Below, one piece after another: positions 4,696 through 9,683 of a stretch of DNA of 9,683 nt (its first letter is position 1; every line of letters starts with the position of its first letter). The stretch spans positions 1-9,683 of the forward strand of contig CANRCU010000070.1 in the NCBI GenBank assembly GCA_947629215.1. Reading direction: 5' to 3'. The translations under genes were made by a program, and so were the position numbers. This DNA comes from an uncultured Clostridia bacterium. GTDB lineage: Bacteria; Bacillota; Clostridia; Lachnospirales; CAG-274. The notes beneath the pieces are model-generated. The model had not been told where the DNA came from. It was given only the letters and a program-made list of their open reading frames with translations, and searched no databases.

Positions 4696-7275
4696 ATGGA
4701 AGAAAGCACCAAAACAACGAAACAAATGAATTTTGACCGTAGCCTTATGGCTACGGGCATAGTTATAATCGTTATAGTCAGTCTGCTTGCGGTTTCGTTT
4801 TTATGCATAAACGAGGTTTTAAAGCAGCGTTCTCTCAGGCGTATGGAGGAAGGCGTAAATACCGTTAAAGAAGAGGTAATGTCAAAATTGAAGCGTGACA
4901 GCAACATACTTAACGCCACGGCAAAGATGCTGTCCGAGGCAAACAACTTTGATGCCGAGTCTACCATATCTGCCATGAAGGCTGTCGAGCCTATACTTGA
5001 AACCATGCATATGCGCGTTATCATGGCAGACGATACGGTCATTTCAACGGATGGTTCGATAGTGTCCGCCGACCGACTCGACCTTTCTTTTAAAGAAGAG
5101 GCAGCCAAAGGCGAGCATATTACGGGGCGTACATACAATATTATGACGGGTATGCCCATACTGCGGCACTTTGTGCCTATCGTTCAGGACGGAAAGACGG
5201 CGGCTCTGCTTTTCGGTGTGACGGAGCTTAAAGATTTGGAAGGCAGCCTTAATATCGATAATATATACAACGCCTCTGCGGACGTATATATACTTGATAC
5301 GAAAACGGGGGATTTTTTGCTTGACACATGGCATGACGAACTGTTGAATATAGAAGATTATCCTGCGTCTGAGCGTGAAACAAAGGGAAAACTGAGCTGG
5401 GACGACTATGTTGCCCAGATACTTGACCTTAAAACGGGCTATGTTATATTCAGAACGGACAGTACGGACGGCTGGCAGTATATGTATTACGGTCCGGCAG
5501 GCATAAACGACTGGGCGATAACGGTTTCCGTACCCGAAAAAGAGGCGTTTGCCAATGTTTATGCAATAAGAAAGATATATTTGTATTTGGGCGTAGTTCT
5601 GGCGGTGGTGATACTCATATACTACAAGTGGGTGAAGCAAAACGCAAAACTTGTTGCGGAACAAGCCGTTCAGCAGGCTGTACTCAAAGAAAAACTCAGA
5701 AAGGCGGAGGCAGCCGACAGGGCAAAAAGTCTTTTCCTTTCAAATATGTCACACGATATACGAACGCCTATGAATGCCATAATAGGCTATACCACGCTTG
5801 TACAGACCAATCTTGATGACAAGGAACGCATACGGGAGTATCTTAAAAAAATACTTTCGTCAAGCAATCATATGCTTTCGCTTATAAACGATGTGCTGGA
5901 TATGAGCCGTATAGAATCGGGCAAACTGAACATAGAGGAAAAAGAGTGTTCAATATCCGATATTTTCAGGGACTTGCGAAATATTTTACAGACGCAGATG
6001 CAGAGCAAGCAGCTTAATTTTTATATGGATACCGTAGATGTTACGGACGAGAACATATACTGTGACAAGCTGCATGTAAATCAGGTGTTGTTGAATCTTT
6101 TGTCAAATGCGATAAAGTTTACGCCGGCAGGCGGCACGGTTGCAATGGCTATACAGCAAAAGCGCAACGCCCCAAGCGGTTATGCGTCTTATGAAATAAC
6201 CGTGAAGGACACGGGCATAGGTATGAGTCCCGAATTTATAGAGCATATCTTTGAACCGTTTGAAAGGGAAAAAAACACCACTGCAAGCGGTATACAGGGT
6301 ACGGGACTCGGTATGGCGATAACAAAGAACATAGTCGACGCTTTGGGAGGAAGTATAGAGGTAAAGTCGCAGCAGGGCAAGGGTACGGAGTTTACGGTAG
6401 ATCTTGACTTCCGTTTATGCTCGGACAAACAGAAGGTGGAAGTTATAAGTCAGTTACAGGGGCTGCACGCTCTTGTCGCAGACGACAATTTCACCACTTG
6501 TGACAGCGTATCAAAGATGTTAAGGCAGATTGGTATGCGTCCGGACTGGGTGCTTCACGGAAAAGAAGCCGTACTTCATGCAAAGCAGGCGCATGAAATG
6601 GGCGACGATTATCACGTTTATATAATTGACTGGCTTATGCCGGACCTTAGCGGTATTGAGGTCGTGCGTCAGATACGCGCGGTCATAGGCGATGAAACGC
6701 CTATAATAATTGTGACCGCCTATGACTGGACAAGTATTGAGGACGAGGCGAAGGAAGCCGGGGTAACGGCGTTTTGCAACAAGCCGATCTTTCTTTCGGA
6801 ACTGCGGGATATACTTATCAGTGCTACTGGTAATGGTGTTAAAAAAGAGGAAGAAGTCAAGCAGCCCGAAGCCGACGAAAAAAACCGTTATATGCGGTTG
6901 CTGCTTGTGGAGGACAACGAGCTGAACAGAGAAATAGCGTCGACCTTGCTTAGAGCAAAAGGGTTTACCGTGGAAGAGGCTGTGGACGGAAACGCCGCTG
7001 TGAAGATGGTGAAGAAGTCGGAGCCGGGGTACTATTCTTTGGTGCTTATGGATATACAAATGCCAAATATGAACGGATATGACGCCACAAAGGCTATAAG
7101 GGCGTTAAAGAACAAGAAAGTAGCCGGTGTGCCTATTATCGCCATGACGGCAAACGCTTTTGACGAGGACAGAAGACAGGCGCTGGAGTGCGGTATGAAT
7201 GACCATATTGCCAAGCCTATTGATGTGGATAAATGGATGGAGGTCATATACCGGGTAACAAAAAAAGGGGAATAA
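4696..7275 (+). CDS. hybrid sensor histidine kinase with Cache-like sensor and two receiver domains
   Basis: An 859-aa membrane kinase that should autophosphorylate in response to an extracellular ligand and pass phosphate to its own receivers. A first membrane span at about 17-38 and a second at about 294-312 enclose a sensor of about 255 residues, placed and patterned like a double Cache domain. A helical linker (about 314-345) leads to HisKA, with phospho-acceptor H353 in MSHDIRTPMNAIIGY. HATPase motifs follow: N box NLLSNAIKF (N467, N471), G1 DTGIGM (505-510) and G2 GTGLGM (535-540). Receiver 1 (about 590-705) has D596/D597, phospho-acceptor D645 (IDWLMPDLSG), T674 and K696. Receiver 2 (about 735-852) has E739/D740, D786 (LMDIQMPNMNG), T818 and K840. 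All catalytic residues look intact. There is no HPt domain and no DNA-binding output, and no partner gene is adjacent, so its target is elsewhere. The ligand is not predictable here. The start at 4696 is set by GGAGGA; the gene is monocistronic. Confidence 0.93.
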   Translation: MEESTKTTKQMNFDRSLMATGIVIIVIVSLLAVSFLCINEVLKQRSLRRMEEGVNTVKEEVMSKLKRDSNILNATAKMLSEANNFDAESTISAMKAVEPILETMHMRVIMADDTVISTDGSIVSADRLDLSFKEEAAKGEHITGRTYNIMTGMPILRHFVPIVQDGKTAALLFGVTELKDLEGSLNIDNIYNASADVYILDTKTGDFLLDTWHDELLNIEDYPASERETKGKLSWDDYVAQILDLKTGYVIFRTDSTDGWQYMYYGPAGINDWAITVSVPEKEAFANVYAIRKIYLYLGVVLAVVILIYYKWVKQNAKLVAEQAVQQAVLKEKLRKAEAADRAKSLFLSNMSHDIRTPMNAIIGYTTLVQTNLDDKERIREYLKKILSSSNHMLSLINDVLDMSRIESGKLNIEEKECSISDIFRDLRNILQTQMQSKQLNFYMDTVDVTDENIYCDKLHVNQVLLNLLSNAIKFTPAGGTVAMAIQQKRNAPSGYASYEITVKDTGIGMSPEFIEHIFEPFEREKNTTASGIQGTGLGMAITKNIVDALGGSIEVKSQQGKGTEFTVDLDFRLCSDKQKVEVISQLQGLHALVADDNFTTCDSVSKMLRQIGMRPDWVLHGKEAVLHAKQAHEMGDDYHVYIIDWLMPDLSGIEVVRQIRAVIGDETPIIIVTAYDWTSIEDEAKEAGVTAFCNKPIFLSELRDILISATGNGVKKEEEVKQPEADEKNRYMRLLLVEDNELNREIASTLLRAKGFTVEEAVDGNAAVKMVKKSEPGYYSLVLMDIQMPNMNGYDATKAIRALKNKKVAGVPIIAMTANAFDEDRRQALECGMNDHIAKPIDVDKWMEVIYRVTKKGE

Positions 7276-7278
7276 TAA

Positions 7279-7312
7279 ATGGGGTGCTGCCCCATACCCC
7301 GCCCGCTTTTTT
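7279..7312 (+). terminator. possible terminator for the sensor kinase
   Basis: Just after the kinase stop codon, ATGGGG (7279-7284) pairs with CCCCAT (7290-7295), or alternatively GGGGT (7281-7285) with ACCCC (7296-7300). Six thymines follow at 7307-7312. The T-run is 6 nt from the alternative stem and 11 nt from the main one, so this is suggestive and not a textbook terminator. Confidence 0.45.
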
Positions 7313-7344
7313 CTGAAGTCTAAGCAAAAAGCTCACACGGATAA

Positions 7345-7357
7345 GGGGCTTAGCCCC
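7345..7357. repeat. small GC-rich dyad inside the intergenic element
   Basis: GGGGCT (7345-7350) and AGCCCC (7352-7357) pair around one base. The flanks are A-rich on the right and mixed on the left, so it is not clearly a terminator. It is probably part of the folded structure of the surrounding element. Confidence 0.5.
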
Positions 7358-7401
7358 AAAATTTTAAAGTATGCTCGCACAAATAACATGAAAATAAAAC
7401 A

Positions 7402-7428
7402 ACCCCTAAAGGGGTACCCTTTAGGGGT
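7402..7428 (-). terminator. strong hairpin, probable terminator for pheT
   Basis: ACCCCTAAAGGG (7402-7413) and CCCTTTAGGGGT (7417-7428) are perfect inverted repeats of 12 bp around a 3-nt loop. On the minus strand the stem is followed directly by TGTTTTATTTTC, a fair uridine-rich tail, while the plus-strand side is A-rich. This polarity fits termination of pheT transcripts about 70 nt past its stop codon. Confidence 0.65.
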
Positions 7429-7499
7429 CAAATAAAAGTTTTCACCAAGACTTTTTCAAAAGGCTTGTGGGGTATGGGGCAACGCCCCATAAAATAACA

Positions 7500-9683
7500 T
7501 CAATCCCTCAGTTTTGCTCCCAGCTTGCTTTCCAGCTCGGACACTATCTTGCTCATAAGCGAATTTACAACATCCTCGGTAAGCGTCTTGTCCGGCGCGC
7601 GGAAAACGATATTATACGCTATCGACTTCAGCCCCTCGCCTATCTGCTTGCCCTTGTAAACATCAAACAGCTTGGCACTCTCCAAATTCTTGCCGCCCTT
7701 CGCCTTTATCACATCTTCAATAGCCTTTACGGTCACTTCGTCCTTAACAAGCATCGCTATATCCCTTTCGGCAGACGGGAACTTCGAAAGCGGCTTGTAT
7801 ACATGCTCAAAGTTTGCGTTTTCGACCAAAGTATTTATATCCAAAACGGCAATATACACTTCCGTTTCAATATCGTAATTTTCGGCTGTTTCGGGGTGCA
7901 GTTGACCCAAATATCCAAGACAGCTCTTGCCGATATTAACGCCCGCAAGCCTTCCGGGGTGCATATACGCAAGGTCGTTTTTCGTGTAATACTCGGCGTT
8001 TTCTATGCCCAAAACGCTTATCAGCCTCTCGACTATGCCTTTTAAGGTGTAAAAATCAACGCCTGCGCCGAACATACCTATTGTCAGTTTTGGCAGCTCG
8101 TCGGGCAATTCCGTCAGCGGCAGCGCCTTTGGCAGATATACCTTTCCTATCTCAAAAAGTCCCGCGCCCTCGTTCCTGTGGCGTTTGAAATTGGTCGCAA
8201 GGCTCGTCAGCATACCGTTTAATGTAACGGTACGCATTATGCTGAAATCCTCGCCGAGCGGATTTGATATTTTAACGGTATCTCTGAGCGGGCTGTCTTT
8301 CGGTATACTCAGCTTGTCAAATACCTTCGGGCTTTCAAAACTGAAATTCATAGCCTCGCAAAGCCCCATGGACACCATCGTATTTTTGATAATATCCTCT
8401 ATATGCTGCGAAAAACTCTTTTTGCCGACCGTCGGAGTACCCGATGCGAGCGTTGTTTCTATTTTATCGTAACCATAGAACCGCGCTATCTCTTCGGCGA
8501 GGTCGGCTTCGGCTTCAAGGTCGGGGCGGAAAGTCGGTATAACGGCTTTGCTGCCGTCCGCCTTGACCTCTATGAGCTTGAATATATCCGTCATTTCGTC
8601 GTACGAAATATTCGTACCGAGCAGCTTGTTTATGCTTTCGGGCGAATATTCGAGCGTTCTTTCGTTTCGTACATTGGGGTAGCAGTCGACCATACCTGGG
8701 CAGACTTCGCCGCAGCCAAGCAGTTCCACCAGCTGGACTGCGCGGTTTACGGCGTCAAGCGCAAGATTCGGGTCAAGCCCTTTTTCGTATTTGGCGGATG
8801 CATCCGTTCTCAGCCCAAGTTTTTTTGCGGTCACACGCACATTCGGTCCGTTGAAGTTGGCGCTTTCAAACAATATCGCCTCTGCGCCCTCGGTTATTTT
8901 TGAATTTTCACCGCCCATAACGCCCGCAACGGCAACAGCCTTTTCGGGGTCGGAGATAACGAGCATGGACGGGTCGAGCGCGCGTTCCTGGCCGTCAAGG
9001 GTAACTATTTTCTCGCCTTCGTTCGCATTGCGCACTATAATTTTTCTGTCGGCAATGGTATCTATATCAAAGGCGTGCATGGGCTGCCCCATTTCAAGCA
9101 TAACATAGTTGGTTATATCGACTATGTTGTTTATCGGGCGAACGCCCGCTGCCGTGAGCCTATGCCTTAACCAAAGCGGCGACGGCTCTATTTTGACGTT
9201 TTTGACTGCGCGCGCGATATACCGCGGGCAAAGCTCGGGGTTCTTTATTTCAACGCTTATCATATCGGCGGTGTTGCCGCTGCCTTTTTCCTCGACCTTT
9301 ATTTCGGGATATTTAAAAGGCAGGCGGAAAGTTGCGGCTGTTTCACGCGCAAGACCGACTATGCTGAAGCAGTCGGGGCGGTTTGAGGTTATCTCAAATT
9401 CGACAACTTCGTCGGGTATCTGCAAAAGCTCCTTTGCGTCTGCGCCAAGGGGTACTTCTTCGGGAAAAACATAAATGCCGTTTTCGGGCGCCTCGGGGTA
9501 GTCGTGACGTGTGAAACCAAGCTCCTCTATGGAACAGAGCATACCGTTTGACTCAACGCCGCGGAGTTTGCCTTTTTTTATCTTGACAAGCTCGCTGCCG
9601 TGGTAAACGCTTGCGCCGACAAGAGCGACAGGCACGCAGTCGCCGACGGTCAGATTCTGAGCGCCTGTGACTATCTGCAAAGG
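7500..9683 (-). CDS. pheT: phenylalanyl-tRNA synthetase beta subunit (lacks its N-terminus at the right edge)
   Basis: PheT pairs with PheS in an alpha2-beta2 enzyme that charges tRNA-Phe in the cytoplasm; the beta chain binds tRNA and edits mischarged tyrosine. The 727 visible codons lack only about 70 residues of the usual 790-800. Visible order: the EMAP-type tRNA-binding domain already under way (IVTGAQNLTVGDCVPVA, up to about residue 82), the core segment EFEITSNRPDCFS (about 95-107), the B3/B4 editing domain (about 150-325, with VRPINNIVDITNYVMLEMGQ and PMHAFD), the B5 domain (about 340-408, ending FRPDLEAEADLAEEIARFYG), the catalytic-like module (about 410-620, with NPLGEDFSIMRT), and the FDX-ACB anticodon-binding domain at the C-terminus (about 628-727, with KFPSAERDIA). 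No frame break is seen. The frame continues through 9683, so an in-frame TTG at 9680 is not the start. pheS is expected just beyond the right edge, as in most bacteria. Confidence 0.97.
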   Translation of the reverse strand, partial: PLQIVTGAQNLTVGDCVPVALVGASVYHGSELVKIKKGKLRGVESNGMLCSIEELGFTRHDYPEAPENGIYVFPEEVPLGADAKELLQIPDEVVEFEITSNRPDCFSIVGLARETAATFRLPFKYPEIKVEEKGSGNTADMISVEIKNPELCPRYIARAVKNVKIEPSPLWLRHRLTAAGVRPINNIVDITNYVMLEMGQPMHAFDIDTIADRKIIVRNANEGEKIVTLDGQERALDPSMLVISDPEKAVAVAGVMGGENSKITEGAEAILFESANFNGPNVRVTAKKLGLRTDASAKYEKGLDPNLALDAVNRAVQLVELLGCGEVCPGMVDCYPNVRNERTLEYSPESINKLLGTNISYDEMTDIFKLIEVKADGSKAVIPTFRPDLEAEADLAEEIARFYGYDKIETTLASGTPTVGKKSFSQHIEDIIKNTMVSMGLCEAMNFSFESPKVFDKLSIPKDSPLRDTVKISNPLGEDFSIMRTVTLNGMLTSLATNFKRHRNEGAGLFEIGKVYLPKALPLTELPDELPKLTIGMFGAGVDFYTLKGIVERLISVLGIENAEYYTKNDLAYMHPGRLAGVNIGKSCLGYLGQLHPETAENYDIETEVYIAVLDINTLVENANFEHVYKPLSKFPSAERDIAMLVKDEVTVKAIEDVIKAKGGKNLESAKLFDVYKGKQIGEGLKSIAYNIVFRAPDKTLTEDVVNSLMSKIVSELESKLGAKLRD

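Larger units (their letters stand above)
7279..7490. repeat. 212-bp inverted-repeat element between convergent genes (MITE-like or REP-like)
   Basis: The element is bounded by inverted 22-bp ends at 7279-7300 and 7469-7490 that match at 20 of 22 positions; both share the core TGCCCCATACCCC on their own outward-in strand. Each end folds on itself, ATGGGG pairing with CCCCAT across 5 nt. At the right end the inner bases pair C-G; at the left end the same positions are T-G, a wobble pair in RNA. Inside are two more dyads, 7345-7357 and 7402-7428. It contains no plausible gene. It starts 3 bp after the kinase stop and ends 9 bp before the pheT stop, filling 212 of the 224 intergenic bases. No clear target-site duplication flanks it. 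From memory, similar GGGGC...GCCCCATACCCC intergenic repeats recur in gut Clostridia; this is unverified. It could be a non-autonomous mobile element, a structured intergenic repeat, or a bidirectional terminator. Confidence 0.7.

Noticed and set aside
7467..8045. 192-codon open frame on the plus strand beginning inside the intergenic repeat
   Set aside because: It is antisense to the conserved 3' end of pheT and has no recognisable domain or ribosome binding site.
9678..9680. TTG as the start of pheT
   Set aside because: The frame stays open to the window edge and the tRNA-binding domain is already in progress there, so the true start is outside.
1..9683. CRISPR array, tRNA or rRNA genes, transposase or phage genes
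   Set aside because: No spaced direct repeats, cloverleaf-like segment or mobile-element protein was found; nearly all of the sequence is taken by the listed genes.

Overview
The window looks like chromosomal DNA from a Gram-positive anaerobe of the Clostridia, probably a gut-type Oscillospirales or Lachnospirales relative. The signs are an RnfC subunit of the Rnf ferredoxin:NAD+ oxidoreductase, strong AAGGAG/GGAGGA ribosome binding sites, frequent ATA isoleucine codons, very AT-rich intergenic DNA, and a presequence-protease-like M16 peptidase next to a zinc-ribbon/TPR membrane protein. The lineage is an inference from gene content and style; no marker in the window fixes a genus.

Layout from left to right. 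(1) 1-517, minus strand: the first 172 codons of rnfC, running off the left edge. (2) 518-757: AT-rich spacer holding the rnfC ribosome binding site, a possible extended -10 promoter and weak terminator-like repeats. (3) 758-4494, minus strand: a tight three-gene unit in the order 53-aa small protein, 451-aa zinc-ribbon/TPR/membrane/TPR protein, 738-aa compact M16C metallopeptidase. The first two genes overlap by ATGA and the last two are 6 bp apart. (4) 4495-4695: divergent control region with candidate promoters for both directions and a tandem heptamer repeat. (5) 4696-7275, plus strand: an 859-aa hybrid sensor histidine kinase with an extracytoplasmic Cache-like sensor, HisKA, HATPase and two receiver domains. 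(6) 7276-7499: a 212-bp inverted-repeat element that nearly fills the gap between the convergent kinase and pheT genes and supplies hairpins in both directions. (7) 7500-9683, minus strand: pheT, the phenylalanyl-tRNA synthetase beta chain, lacking only about its first 70 codons, which lie beyond the right edge.

rnfC (energy conservation) and pheT (translation) are housekeeping genes. The kinase has no response regulator or output gene beside it. The least explained part is the small protein/TPR/M16 unit: spacing and overlap indicate co-expression, but nothing in the sequence fixes a common function. I see no phage, transposase, CRISPR array, tRNA, rRNA or defence genes. The best leads for new biology are the unannotated 53-aa gene, the TPR membrane protein it is coupled to, the unusually short M16C peptidase, and the inverted-repeat element.
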